Source: Filimonas lacunae
GTDB taxonomy: Bacteria; Bacteroidota; Bacteroidia; Chitinophagales; Chitinophagaceae
Direction of reading: 5' to 3'
NCBI RefSeq assembly: GCF_002355595.1
Contig: NZ_AP017422.1
Span: 7,568,823-7,632,822, forward strand
DNA length: 64,000 bases
Shown here: piece after piece, positions 37,099-45,726 of the stretch
Layout of the letters: each line of letters begins with the position of its first letter
Position numbering within the stretch: the first letter of the stretch is position 1
Notes under the pieces: generated by a model
Told to the model about the DNA's origin: nothing
Database searches by the model: none
Seen by the model: the letters and a program-made list of their open reading frames with translations, nothing else
Translations under genes and position numbers: made by a program

Positions 37099-37944
37099 GT
37101 GCAGGATATATTAATTATACTGGTATTATATAAAGTCCGGCTTAAAGAGTCGGCAACCTTTCAGGCGTTATTAAAATTTCAAACCGACAGCAATGTTGAG
37201 TTGGATGTATTTGTATATGATAATAGTCCTGAGACTGATGGAGCATTAGAGAGCATGAAAGGAATGAACTGTCATTATGTGTCAGATGTTTCTAATGTTG
37301 GAATTAGTAAAGCTTATAATGCAGGTGCCACATTAGCTGAAAAATTGAAAAAGAAGTGGGTGCTTTTGTTGGATCAGGATTCTGCACTTCCCGATTGTTT
37401 TTTTTCAAAATTAAGAGAAAGCATCCAGCAGTTTACCGGTCAGGTTCTTTTTGTACCGGTGTTAAAGCAAAATGGTAACATTATATCACCTTGCAGATAT
37501 GTTTTAGAAAAAGGCTCTACTTTAAAAGAAATAACTCCTGGTGTTAACTCTTTTAAAAACATTTCCATATTCAATAGTGGGATGTGCGTTAGCCTGGAGG
37601 CATGGAAACGTGTAGGAGGATATAACGAAGCCATCAGACTTGATTTTTCGGATCATTATTTTATTTCCAGGTTAAAAGAGATCTATCAGTCATATGTATT
37701 GATAGATGCAGTAGTATCGCATACACTTTCCAGTCATACGGCTGACAAAGCCATCATTACCCGTCGCTTTGTGCAATACTGTGAAGGCGGCAGATGGTAT
37801 GGCTATTATACAGGAAAAACAACATTGGTTGCTTTCTGGACAGCTTTAAGAGCGCTTAAGCTTACACTGCAGTTCCGGGAGATGTACTTTCTGAATTTAT
37901 ATTACACTCATTTTTTTAGATATCGAATTAAAAATGGTAAATGA
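37099..37944 (+). CDS. GT2-family glycosyltransferase (GTG start)
   Basis: A 281-residue enzyme that starts with GTG at 37099, 5 bp after the previous stop. The core includes DVFVYDNSPETDG, an SNVGISKAYNAG motif and LLLDQDSALP, the pattern of rhamnosyltransferase-type GT2 enzymes. With dTDP-sugar genes in the same locus, a 6-deoxyhexose donor is reasonable but inferred. It overlaps the polymerase gene by 11 bp. Confidence 0.83.
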   Translation: MQDILIILVLYKVRLKESATFQALLKFQTDSNVELDVFVYDNSPETDGALESMKGMNCHYVSDVSNVGISKAYNAGATLAEKLKKKWVLLLDQDSALPDCFFSKLRESIQQFTGQVLFVPVLKQNGNIISPCRYVLEKGSTLKEITPGVNSFKNISIFNSGMCVSLEAWKRVGGYNEAIRLDFSDHYFISRLKEIYQSYVLIDAVVSHTLSSHTADKAIITRRFVQYCEGGRWYGYYTGKTTLVAFWTALRALKLTLQFREMYFLNLYYTHFFRYRIKNGK

Positions 37945-39247
37945 GTTAATGGTCAGAAGCTTTAAAAGCTTTTTTATCATATTACTGGCAGGCGCCATCA
38001 TTGCTGCAAGGTTAATTCAGTTAGAAGTGCCGGTAGACCAGATTTATTATTTTTCGGGCTACTATTGTTTTGCGGTAATGGTTTTTGCTATTTCTATTCT
38101 TCGGTTTGGCGACTTCATTAACCCACTATCTGTATACAGCATATTTATTTTTTTGCTATCCTACAGTTTTGTACGCTTTGCCAATACACAAAGTGAATAT
38201 TATTTTAAAACCAGGCTTATCTTAAATCTATCCATTTTAACCTATGTATGTTTTGCATTAGTAGATTATAAAGTAGTGCCGGTGGCAGTTATGCGTTTTA
38301 CTTCCAGAGTTCGCAGGAATATTTTAACAGGAGTTGTGGTGGCTGCCTTTTGTACCTTCCTAGCTGAATGTGCATTGTTTGGGTATATTCCTATATTAAA
38401 TATCACTTCACAGGATGTATATATAGAAACGAATGCTAAACTGATCCCTTTTCTGCATTATTTTATTGTGTTATGTGCTTTTGTACCTACATGGGGATAT
38501 TTGCTATATAAACAGGGCGATATGTCTAAGAAGCGAATGTATCTTTTAAATGCGGTAACCTTCTTTATTTTGTTGAATTATCTCAGCCGCCAGTTGTATC
38601 TGTTAGGAGGTATTTGTTTTTTGTTGGCCTATATGTTTTACAACAGAGTTAATTTCCGAAAGCTGCTCAGAACCGGAATTGCCATTGTTTTTATGTTTTT
38701 GTTTATGGGCTACCTCAAGTTTAATTCTGATACTACAGATTCGTTTTCCCATTTTATGAGGCTGGTGGCTGGTATAGACAATGAGAATGTATCATTGGTA
38801 GAATCTACATTTACAGAATATTCATCGAAGCGTTTTACTGCTCTGGATAATATGGTTATTTATAAAGACAACAACAACTATACAGGTTACGGTATTTATA
38901 CGTTCAGACCGTTGCTTTCTCTTTTTCTATTAGAAAAAACCGGGGTTATTGAAAAGAAAGAGGAATTGGATTCTGAGAAGAACGTTGGAACGTATGTGAT
39001 AGATCCCTATCTCGACTATGGATTGCTGGGAACTGTTATTTTAAATGCATTGTATGCTTTTTTGTCTGTCAGATATTACAAGCAGTATAAAGGCAAGTAT
39101 AGCGAAGGGGTTGTTAAGTTTGGCATTATTATGTTTTGCTTAATAATGGGCATGTTTGTGAACTACTTTAATACAATGCTCATTTGGATGGGCTTTGTTT
39201 TTAACAAGTTTATCATTTACGGTAAAGTAGAAGCAGAACCTAATTAA
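37934..39247 (+). CDS. wzy: Wzy-type O-antigen/exopolysaccharide polymerase
   Basis: A 437-residue protein with 10-11 hydrophobic segments and a larger extracytoplasmic loop (about 270-350), the usual topology of Wzy polymerases, which have weak sequence identity. It is the only such protein in the locus, between glycosyltransferase genes, which supports the call. An oligosaccharide repeat-unit ligase is the alternative. Confidence 0.75.
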   Translation: MVNELMVRSFKSFFIILLAGAIIAARLIQLEVPVDQIYYFSGYYCFAVMVFAISILRFGDFINPLSVYSIFIFLLSYSFVRFANTQSEYYFKTRLILNLSILTYVCFALVDYKVVPVAVMRFTSRVRRNILTGVVVAAFCTFLAECALFGYIPILNITSQDVYIETNAKLIPFLHYFIVLCAFVPTWGYLLYKQGDMSKKRMYLLNAVTFFILLNYLSRQLYLLGGICFLLAYMFYNRVNFRKLLRTGIAIVFMFLFMGYLKFNSDTTDSFSHFMRLVAGIDNENVSLVESTFTEYSSKRFTALDNMVIYKDNNNYTGYGIYTFRPLLSLFLLEKTGVIEKKEELDSEKNVGTYVIDPYLDYGLLGTVILNALYAFLSVRYYKQYKGKYSEGVVKFGIIMFCLIMGMFVNYFNTMLIWMGFVFNKFIIYGKVEAEPN

Positions 39248-39254
39248 AAGAGGA

Positions 39255-40010
39255 ATGAAGATTTCAGTTTGCATAGCTACATACAATGGAGATAAATATA
39301 TTGAAGAACAATTGCAATCTATTCTGCAACAATTGCGGGCAGAGGATGAAGTAATTATTTCTGATGATGGTTCTAGTGATAGGACAATTGAAATGGTAAC
39401 AAAATTCAATGATGATCGTATAAGGGTTGTTCTACATAGGAAGGAGAAGACTGCAGATAAGAAATATCCTTTTCATAAAGTTTCTCTCAATTTTTACAAT
39501 GCTATAAATGAATCAACCGGAGATGTCATTTACTTATCTGATCAGGATGATATTTGGGCGCCGGACAGAATAGAGAAAACATTGCCACATTTAAGTACAC
39601 ATGTCCTGGTGATCAATGATTGCAGCATTGTTAACGAGCAGGGTGAGGTTATACAGCATTCTTACTTTTCAATGAATCATTCCGGCCCGGGAATTATAAA
39701 AAACATGAAAAGGAATTCCTACCTGGGATGTTGTATGGCTTTTAGAAGTGAATTGCTGAAGCAGGCTTTCCCATTGCCGGCAAAGGCGGTACCACACGAT
39801 ATTTGGATAGGGATGCTGGCTGAATATTATTATTCTGTACTTTTTTTGAAGAAGCAGTTGGTGTTTTACAGAAGGCATAGTGATAATATTTCACCATCGG
39901 GTGGAGTCAGTTCTAACTCCATAGTCTATAGGTTGAAGTACCGTTTTATATTAGCTGCTGCCTTGATGAAAAGAATTTTGCATTATCGGTTTAATGGAAA
40001 TAAGAGATGA
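39255..40010 (+). CDS. GT2-family glycosyltransferase
   Basis: A 251-residue GT-A enzyme beginning KISVCIATYNGDKYIEEQL with IISDDGSSDRT and LSDQDDIW as metal-binding motifs. The last is characteristic of RfbF/WfgS-type rhamnosyl/galactosyl transferases. It overlaps the next gene by 4 bp (ATGA). Confidence 0.9.
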   Translation: MKISVCIATYNGDKYIEEQLQSILQQLRAEDEVIISDDGSSDRTIEMVTKFNDDRIRVVLHRKEKTADKKYPFHKVSLNFYNAINESTGDVIYLSDQDDIWAPDRIEKTLPHLSTHVLVINDCSIVNEQGEVIQHSYFSMNHSGPGIIKNMKRNSYLGCCMAFRSELLKQAFPLPAKAVPHDIWIGMLAEYYYSVLFLKKQLVFYRRHSDNISPSGGVSSNSIVYRLKYRFILAAALMKRILHYRFNGNKR

Positions 40011-41134
40011 AAATATTGCAGTTAGGTAAAGCTTATCCCCCTGCCAATTTAGGAGGTGTAGAAGTTGTTATTCAATTACTGTGTGAAGGATTGAATAAAA
40101 AGGGGGTTTATTGTGATGCATTGGGTGTTAATGACAAACGGGAGTTTAAAAAAGAAAATGGCGTTAATGGCGGGATCGTATACCGTGCAAAGCTGATTGT
40201 AAAAGCCTTTTCTACCTTACTTTCTCTTAACATCATTTATTTGCTTAAAAAAATCAGGAAGGAATATGACATTATTCATATTCATGCTCCTGATCCCATG
40301 TCTGCGCTTGCCTTGCTGCTGGTGAATCCGAAAGCACATATAGTGCTACATTGGCATAGCGATATTTTAAGGCAGAAGTTAATGTTGTTTTTTTTCAGTC
40401 CTATACAAAGATGGCTTTTGAATAGAGTTGATATAATCATTGTTACTTCTCCTAACTATGCAGCAGGTTCGGTGGCTCTTCAGCGACATGCGCATAAAAT
40501 TAAAATACTACCTATTGGAATAGATGTAGATGATCATTTGCACGAAGAGGAAGGCTGCAATATCAGAGATAGATATACGGGAAAGAAAATTGTTTTTTCT
40601 TTAGGCAGGCTGGCTTATTATAAGGGATATGAGTATCTGGTGAAGGCGGCTAAGTATTTGCCGGACAATATTGTAATTATCATTGCGGGTGAAGGAAATG
40701 AAAGAAAAAAAATAGAACTACTAATTGCGGAAAACAAACTGGATGACAAAGTGCAGCTTTTGGGGAAAGTTTCCGATAAAGTAAAGACCAATCTATTCAG
40801 GCAATGTGATGTATTTGCTTTAAGTTCTATATTTAAAACAGAAGCCTATGCCATTGTTCAGGTAGAGGCAATGGCTTATGGTAAGCCTATTGTATCAACC
40901 AGGATACCTGGTTCAGGTGTGGATTGGGTAAATCAGAATGGAGAAACGGGTATTACTGTGTCTATCAGGGATGAGCGGGCACTTGCAGAAGCCGTGATAC
41001 AAATTCTGGCAAATGATGATCATTACAAGGTGTTGAGTGCTCAGGCAAGAAAACGCTATGAAGCGTATTTTACGCTATCTAAAATGATAGATGACGTAGT
41101 ATTTTTATATAATCAGCTTTTAAAAAAGGAGTAG
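40007..41134 (+). CDS. GT4-family glycosyltransferase
   Basis: A 375-residue GT-B enzyme. The N-terminal half has PPANLGGVEVVIQLL, HIHAPDPM and HWHSDILRQ. The C-terminal donor-binding half has the E-x7-E signature in EAYAIVQVEAMAYGKPIV. This is the classical GT4 pattern. Sugar unknown. Confidence 0.93.
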   Translation: MKILQLGKAYPPANLGGVEVVIQLLCEGLNKKGVYCDALGVNDKREFKKENGVNGGIVYRAKLIVKAFSTLLSLNIIYLLKKIRKEYDIIHIHAPDPMSALALLLVNPKAHIVLHWHSDILRQKLMLFFFSPIQRWLLNRVDIIIVTSPNYAAGSVALQRHAHKIKILPIGIDVDDHLHEEEGCNIRDRYTGKKIVFSLGRLAYYKGYEYLVKAAKYLPDNIVIIIAGEGNERKKIELLIAENKLDDKVQLLGKVSDKVKTNLFRQCDVFALSSIFKTEAYAIVQVEAMAYGKPIVSTRIPGSGVDWVNQNGETGITVSIRDERALAEAVIQILANDDHYKVLSAQARKRYEAYFTLSKMIDDVVFLYNQLLKKE

Positions 41135-41139
41135 TGTAT

Positions 41140-42045
41140 ATGAATAACATACTTCTTACAGGCGCTTCAGGCTTTTTAGGGAAGCACATGCTGAACAGAT
41201 GGTGTGGGGAGGGAATGCATGTTGATTCTTTAGGAAGAGCTGATAGCAACAGTATCAGATTAGATATTGTAAACGAATTTACCGGGCTGCAAGGAGATAG
41301 CTTTGATGTAGTTGTGCATGCAGCAGGCAAAGCGCATTCGATTCCGAAAGAACAGTGGGAAGAAGAACAGTTTTTTGATGTTAATTTACAGGGCACTATT
41401 CATCTTTGTAGAGCATTGGAAAAAGGTGGAAAATTGCCCTATGCTTTTGTTTTTATAAGTACTGTAGCTGTTTATGGTATTTCAGAAGGAAATTTTATTT
41501 CGGAAGATGTAGCCCTGAATGGGAGCACACCCTATGCCTTAAGTAAAATCGCTGCAGAGGAATACTTAATTTCCTGGTGCAAGGATAACGATATTACACT
41601 GGTTATTTTACGTCCTCCGTTGATTGCGGGTGCAAATGCGCCTGGCAATCTGGGTGCAATGGTACAAGCTATAGATGGTAACCGATATTTCCGTATCGGG
41701 AAAGGCGAAGCCCGTAAAAGCATTGTTATGGCAGAGGATATAGCAGCTGTAATTCCGGATTTAGTAAAAGTCGGTGGCATTTACAATATTACAGATGATG
41801 ATCATCCTTCCTTTAAAGAACTGGAAGAGGTGATTGCCCGACAATTGAACAAGCGTATTAGAACAATGCCCTTATTGCCCATTCGGATAGCTTCCATGGT
41901 TGGTGATTTACTGGGGCCGGTTGCTCCCATCAATTCTGAAAAGCTGAATAAAATCATTAAAACGCTTACCTTTTCTAACCAGAAAATAAAGCAGGCTATC
42001 AACTGGAAGCCAACAAGTGTGTTGAATAATTATAAAATTATATAG
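41140..42045 (+). CDS. NAD-dependent SDR epimerase/4-reductase (WbpV/WreQ-like)
   Basis: About 301 residues from ATG 41140 (a GTG at 41134 would add two). GASGFLGKHML is the NAD-binding turn and YALSKIAAEEY gives the catalytic Tyr-x3-Lys. It is not RmlD-like: the body resembles the UDP-6-deoxy-4-keto-HexNAc 4-reductases (WbpV/WreQ) that make UDP-QuiNAc. The next two genes encode the matching dehydratase and a PglC-like transferase, which supports this. A UDP-glucose 4-epimerase is the alternative. Confidence 0.72.
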   Translation: MNNILLTGASGFLGKHMLNRWCGEGMHVDSLGRADSNSIRLDIVNEFTGLQGDSFDVVVHAAGKAHSIPKEQWEEEQFFDVNLQGTIHLCRALEKGGKLPYAFVFISTVAVYGISEGNFISEDVALNGSTPYALSKIAAEEYLISWCKDNDITLVILRPPLIAGANAPGNLGAMVQAIDGNRYFRIGKGEARKSIVMAEDIAAVIPDLVKVGGIYNITDDDHPSFKELEEVIARQLNKRIRTMPLLPIRIASMVGDLLGPVAPINSEKLNKIIKTLTFSNQKIKQAINWKPTSVLNNYKII

Positions 42046-43257
42046 ATGTTTAATAATTTTCATTTAGATGAATTTGTCGCAAAGTTTGTAATAAAAAGAC
42101 CGGTTAGTCTATTTGCAAATGATATGCAGGCAAACAGAGAGGCTCTTCAGGCAGCTATTGAAGGAGCATCCATGTTGGTAATTGGCGCTGCTGGCACTAT
42201 CGGTTCTAACTTTGTAAAAGCAGCTTTACCTTTTAAGCCCGCCAAGCTGGTGGTTGTGGACATCAATGAAAATGGACTAACTGAATTTGTAAGAGATTGT
42301 CGTAGCGAGTCCGGCTTTCTGCTACCTTCTGATTTCAAATCCTATCCTATCAATTTCTCCGACAAAGTTTTTAATAAAATATTTGCTAATGAAGGACCCT
42401 TTGACATCGTTGCTAACTTTGCTGCACATAAGCATGTAAGAAGTGAAAAAGATATTTTTTCTATTGAAGCAATGATTGAAAATAATGTCATCAATGCCAA
42501 AAGCCTTCTTGATCTGTTGGTTCAACATCCGCCCAGGCATTTCTTCTGTGTATCAACGGATAAGGCTGCCAACCCTGTAAATATAATGGGGGCTAGTAAG
42601 AAGTTGATGGAGGAGATGATTATGGCCTATTCAAGAGATTTGAAAATCACTACCGCCCGATTTGCCAATGTCGCATTTTCTAATGGCAGTTTATTGGCTG
42701 GTTTTATTGAGCGGGTTGCTAAACGGCAGCCTTTATCATGTCCGGCAGATGTAAAGCGTTTCTTTGTGTCTCCTAAAGAATCTGGCGAAATATGTCTGTT
42801 GTCATGTATACTGGGAGAAACAGGCGATATTTTCTTTCCCAGATTATCGCCTGAAGAGGACTTGACCAGCTTTGCTTCTATCATTGACCCTTTTTTACAA
42901 CAGTTTGGGTGTCAGATAATCTTATGCAAAACCGAAGAAGAGGCCCGGCTGGCAACGCCGCTTATTGCGGAGAATAAATATCCCGTGTATCTTTTTAATA
43001 GCGAAACCTCCGGCGAAAAATTATTCGAAGAGTTTTATACAGAAAAAGAAAAGCCATTATGGGATAAGTATGCTTCTCTGGGTGTAATTAAAAACAGGGA
43101 AAGACAAAGCAGGGCAGAAATTGATGCAGTGGTTTCAGAAATAGAGCAATTGTTTGCGAGGGATGCTAATAAACAAAATGTTGTGACATTACTGACAAGT
43201 TTATTGCCGGGGTTTAAACATATTGAAACTGGTTTGAATTTAGACCAAAAAATGTAA
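42046..43257 (+). CDS. CapD/WbpM-type UDP-HexNAc 4,6-dehydratase
   Basis: A 403-residue short-form (no membrane domain) member of the polysaccharide biosynthesis SDR family. The cofactor site is VIGAAGTIGSNF, and the catalytic stretch is CVSTDKAANPVNIMGASKKLMEE, with Met replacing the Tyr of the usual motif as in this family. It would form UDP-4-keto-6-deoxy-HexNAc. The stop-start distance to the upstream reductase gene is zero bases, strong evidence for joint function. Confidence 0.87.
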   Translation: MFNNFHLDEFVAKFVIKRPVSLFANDMQANREALQAAIEGASMLVIGAAGTIGSNFVKAALPFKPAKLVVVDINENGLTEFVRDCRSESGFLLPSDFKSYPINFSDKVFNKIFANEGPFDIVANFAAHKHVRSEKDIFSIEAMIENNVINAKSLLDLLVQHPPRHFFCVSTDKAANPVNIMGASKKLMEEMIMAYSRDLKITTARFANVAFSNGSLLAGFIERVAKRQPLSCPADVKRFFVSPKESGEICLLSCILGETGDIFFPRLSPEEDLTSFASIIDPFLQQFGCQIILCKTEEEARLATPLIAENKYPVYLFNSETSGEKLFEEFYTEKEKPLWDKYASLGVIKNRERQSRAEIDAVVSEIEQLFARDANKQNVVTLLTSLLPGFKHIETGLNLDQKM

Positions 43258-43266
43258 AGGAAAAGT

Positions 43267-43929
43267 ATGTATCTTTTTATTAAAAGGGTTATTGATTTGT
43301 TTGTGGCAATCCTGCTGATTATTATTCTATCTCCTTTGTTAATACCCATTATCATTTTGTTACGGTGTACAGGGGAGGGCTATATCTTTTACAGGCAAAG
43401 GAGGATTGGGTTCAGGAATGAGAATTTCGATATTTTGAAATTTGCAACAATGCTCAAAAATAGTCCTAACATAGGAACGGGAAGCATCACTTTGCGTAAC
43501 GATCCCCGTTTGTTGCCTATGGGAAAGTTTTTGAGGATGACAAAAATTAATGAGCTGCCTCAAATCATCAATGTAATTAAGGGAGATATGAGTTTGGTAG
43601 GGCCTCGCCCGCTGGTTACCCGAACTTTTGATGCTTATCCGGAGAATATCAGATACCAGGTTTACAATTCCAGACCTGGTATTACAGGAATAGGATCTGT
43701 AGTTTTCAGAGATGAGGAAGCCCTCATTTCAGCTTCCTCATTGCCGCCCCATGAGTTTTATGAAAAAGTAATTGCTCCTTATAAGGGTGCTTTGGAAATG
43801 TGGTATAATAGCCATAAAAGTCTTGCAGTAGATTTCAAAATTATGTTCCTGACCGTGTGGGTAGTAGTTTTCCCCCAAAGTTCACTTACATATAAAATGT
43901 TTAGGGATTTGCCACAAAAGGTATTTTAA
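43267..43929 (+). CDS. PglC-like initiating sugar-1-phosphate transferase
   Basis: A 220-residue monotopic phosphoglycosyl transferase (Bac_transf family). It has a single N-terminal re-entrant hydrophobic stretch (about 5-32), YRQRRIGFRNENFDILKFATM, and the KINELPQIINVIKGDMSLVGPRP core with the D-E/P-R-P signature. These enzymes place the first sugar phosphate on the lipid carrier. With the dehydratase and reductase genes, its likely substrate is UDP-QuiNAc (inference). The gene ends a tight 15-kb operon. Confidence 0.88.
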   Translation: MYLFIKRVIDLFVAILLIIILSPLLIPIIILLRCTGEGYIFYRQRRIGFRNENFDILKFATMLKNSPNIGTGSITLRNDPRLLPMGKFLRMTKINELPQIINVIKGDMSLVGPRPLVTRTFDAYPENIRYQVYNSRPGITGIGSVVFRDEEALISASSLPPHEFYEKVIAPYKGALEMWYNSHKSLAVDFKIMFLTVWVVVFPQSSLTYKMFRDLPQKVF

Positions 43930-43961
43930 GTCAGTTTTTTATAAATTGCAAAATTATTGTA

Positions 43962-43992
43962 TTTGTTCATGAATTTCCTTACCCTATCTTCG
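43962..43992 (+). promoter_or_regulatory. Candidate promoter of the rfbBC genes
   Basis: TTTG (43962-43965), a 19-base spacer and TATCTTCG (43985-43992) match the Bacteroidota -33/-7 arrangement with one mismatch in the -7 box. It sits about 100 bp before rfbB in the 164-bp gap after the initiating transferase. Confidence 0.45.
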
Positions 43993-44093
43993 TCAACTAG
44001 TACTATTAAAAATGAAGGTGTGTGGTGGATGTGTACTTTACTAGTAAGTTTATTCTTTAGTTTCCCGTAGCTGTTTATTTTAAATAACGTTTA

Positions 44094-45149
44094 ATGTCAA
44101 AGAAAATATTGATTACCGGAGGAGCTGGTTTTATAGGCTCACATGTGGTTCGTTTGTTTGTAAATCGTTATCCTGATTACGCAATAGTGAACCTGGATGC
44201 TTTAACCTATGCGGGGAATCTGGAAAATTTGAGTGATATAGAAAATGCTACAAATTACAAATTTGAAAAGGCTGATATTCTGGATGCAGCTGCTTTGGCT
44301 GATATTTTCAAAAAACATGAAATTACTGATATTATTCACTTGGCAGCAGAGTCACATGTAGACAGGTCTATTCTTTCTCCTCTTGATTTCGTGTATACTA
44401 ACATCATTGGAACTGTTAACTTACTAAATGTAGCGAAGGAAGCCTGGAAAGGCGATTATCAAAATCATAGATTTCATCATGTTTCTACAGATGAAGTTTT
44501 CGGCACATTGGGTGACTCCGGCTTTTTTACAGAAACGACTCCTTATTCTCCCAATTCTCCCTATTCTGCAAGCAAAGCAGGCTCGGATCATTTTGTGAGA
44601 GCATATGGTGAAACATATGGATTAGGTTATGTAATAACTAACTGTTCCAATAACTATGGCCCCAATCACTTTCCAGAGAAGCTGATTCCCCTGTTTATTA
44701 ATAACATCATCAACAATAAGCCTTTACCGGTATACGGAAAAGGAGATAATACGCGGGACTGGTTATACGTAATAGACCATGCCAGAGCTATTGATGTAGT
44801 ATTTCATCAGGGAAAAAACCATGACAGTTACAATGTGGGTGGTTTTAATGAATGGAAGAATATTGATCTGGTGAAACTATTGTGTAAACAAATGGATGTA
44901 AAGCTGGGCCGAGAGGCTGGAAATAGTGAGCAGCTGATTTCTTATGTGAAAGACAGGCCAGGGCATGACCTCAGATATGCTATTGATGCCTCAAAAATCA
45001 ATAAGGAGTTGGGGTGGAAGCCATCTGTTACTTTTGAAGAAGGCCTGAGTGCTACCATTGACTGGTACCTAGAAAATGAGGCATGGCTGAAAAATGTAAC
45101 ATCAGGTGCTTATCAGCAATATTATGAAAAACAATATCTGGACAGATAG
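44094..45149 (+). CDS. rfbB: dTDP-glucose 4,6-dehydratase RfbB
   Basis: A 351-residue SDR with TGGAGFIGSHV for NAD binding, the STDEVFGTLG signature with its Asp-Glu pair (acid/base residues of RmlB), and YSASKAGSDH giving Tyr-x3-Lys. It converts dTDP-glucose to dTDP-4-keto-6-deoxyglucose, the common precursor of dTDP-6-deoxysugars. It stands before rfbC; rfbA is 6 kb downstream. Confidence 0.97.
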   Translation: MSKKILITGGAGFIGSHVVRLFVNRYPDYAIVNLDALTYAGNLENLSDIENATNYKFEKADILDAAALADIFKKHEITDIIHLAAESHVDRSILSPLDFVYTNIIGTVNLLNVAKEAWKGDYQNHRFHHVSTDEVFGTLGDSGFFTETTPYSPNSPYSASKAGSDHFVRAYGETYGLGYVITNCSNNYGPNHFPEKLIPLFINNIINNKPLPVYGKGDNTRDWLYVIDHARAIDVVFHQGKNHDSYNVGGFNEWKNIDLVKLLCKQMDVKLGREAGNSEQLISYVKDRPGHDLRYAIDASKINKELGWKPSVTFEEGLSATIDWYLENEAWLKNVTSGAYQQYYEKQYLDR

Positions 45150-45166
45150 TATATTTTAAAAAGATT

Positions 45167-45709
45167 ATGAAGGCGGAAAAAACAAAACTGGATGGTTGTT
45201 TTATTATTCATGATACTGTATTTCATGATAGCAGGGGATATTTTTTTGAGAGCTTCAACAGACAAAAATTTGCTGACCAAACAGGTTGGGATGTTTCTTT
45301 TGTACAGGATAATCAATCTTTTTCATCGAAAGGAGTTTTACGTGGACTCCACTTTCAAAAAGGAGATGCTGCACAGGCTAAACTTGTTCGCGCATTAACC
45401 GGGAAGGTGCTGGATGTTGCGGTAGATATACGTAAAGACTCTCCTACTTATGGCGAGCATGTGGCTGTTGAATTAACGGCTGAAAATGGCAAGCAGTTGT
45501 TTATTCCACGGGGCTTTGCCCATGGTTTTGTGGTGTTAAGTGAAACCGCTACCTTTTTTTACAAATGTGATAACTATTACAATAAGGCAGCTGAGGGCGG
45601 TCTCATTTATAATGATGCAGATATTAATATAGATTGGCAGTTGTCTTCCGATTTGTTTGAATTATCTGAGAAAGATCTGCTTTTACCAACATTGAAATCG
45701 CTGGAATAG
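45167..45709 (+). CDS. rfbC: dTDP-4-dehydrorhamnose 3,5-epimerase RfbC
   Basis: A 180-residue cupin epimerase with VLRGLHFQKG (active-site His) and the downstream FIPRGFAHGFVVL segment. It turns the 4-keto-6-deoxyglucose nucleotide into the L-lyxo form on the way to dTDP-L-rhamnose. It starts 17 bp after rfbB. No rfbD (4-reductase) gene is found in the window. Confidence 0.95.
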   Translation: MKAEKTKLDGCFIIHDTVFHDSRGYFFESFNRQKFADQTGWDVSFVQDNQSFSSKGVLRGLHFQKGDAAQAKLVRALTGKVLDVAVDIRKDSPTYGEHVAVELTAENGKQLFIPRGFAHGFVVLSETATFFYKCDNYYNKAAEGGLIYNDADINIDWQLSSDLFELSEKDLLLPTLKSLE

Positions 45710-45726
45710 CTAAATGGTTATTCCAG
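45701..45726. terminator. Hairpin overlapping convergent stops of rfbC and the phosphatase
   Basis: Arms 45701-45708 and 45719-45726 give an 8-bp stem around a 10-base loop. It covers the ends of two convergent genes (8 bp apart), so it may end both transcripts. Confidence 0.5.

Noticed and set aside
41140-42045. Missing rfbD (dTDP-4-dehydrorhamnose reductase)
   Set aside because: Its N terminus and body resemble HexNAc 4-reductases or epimerases rather than RmlD.
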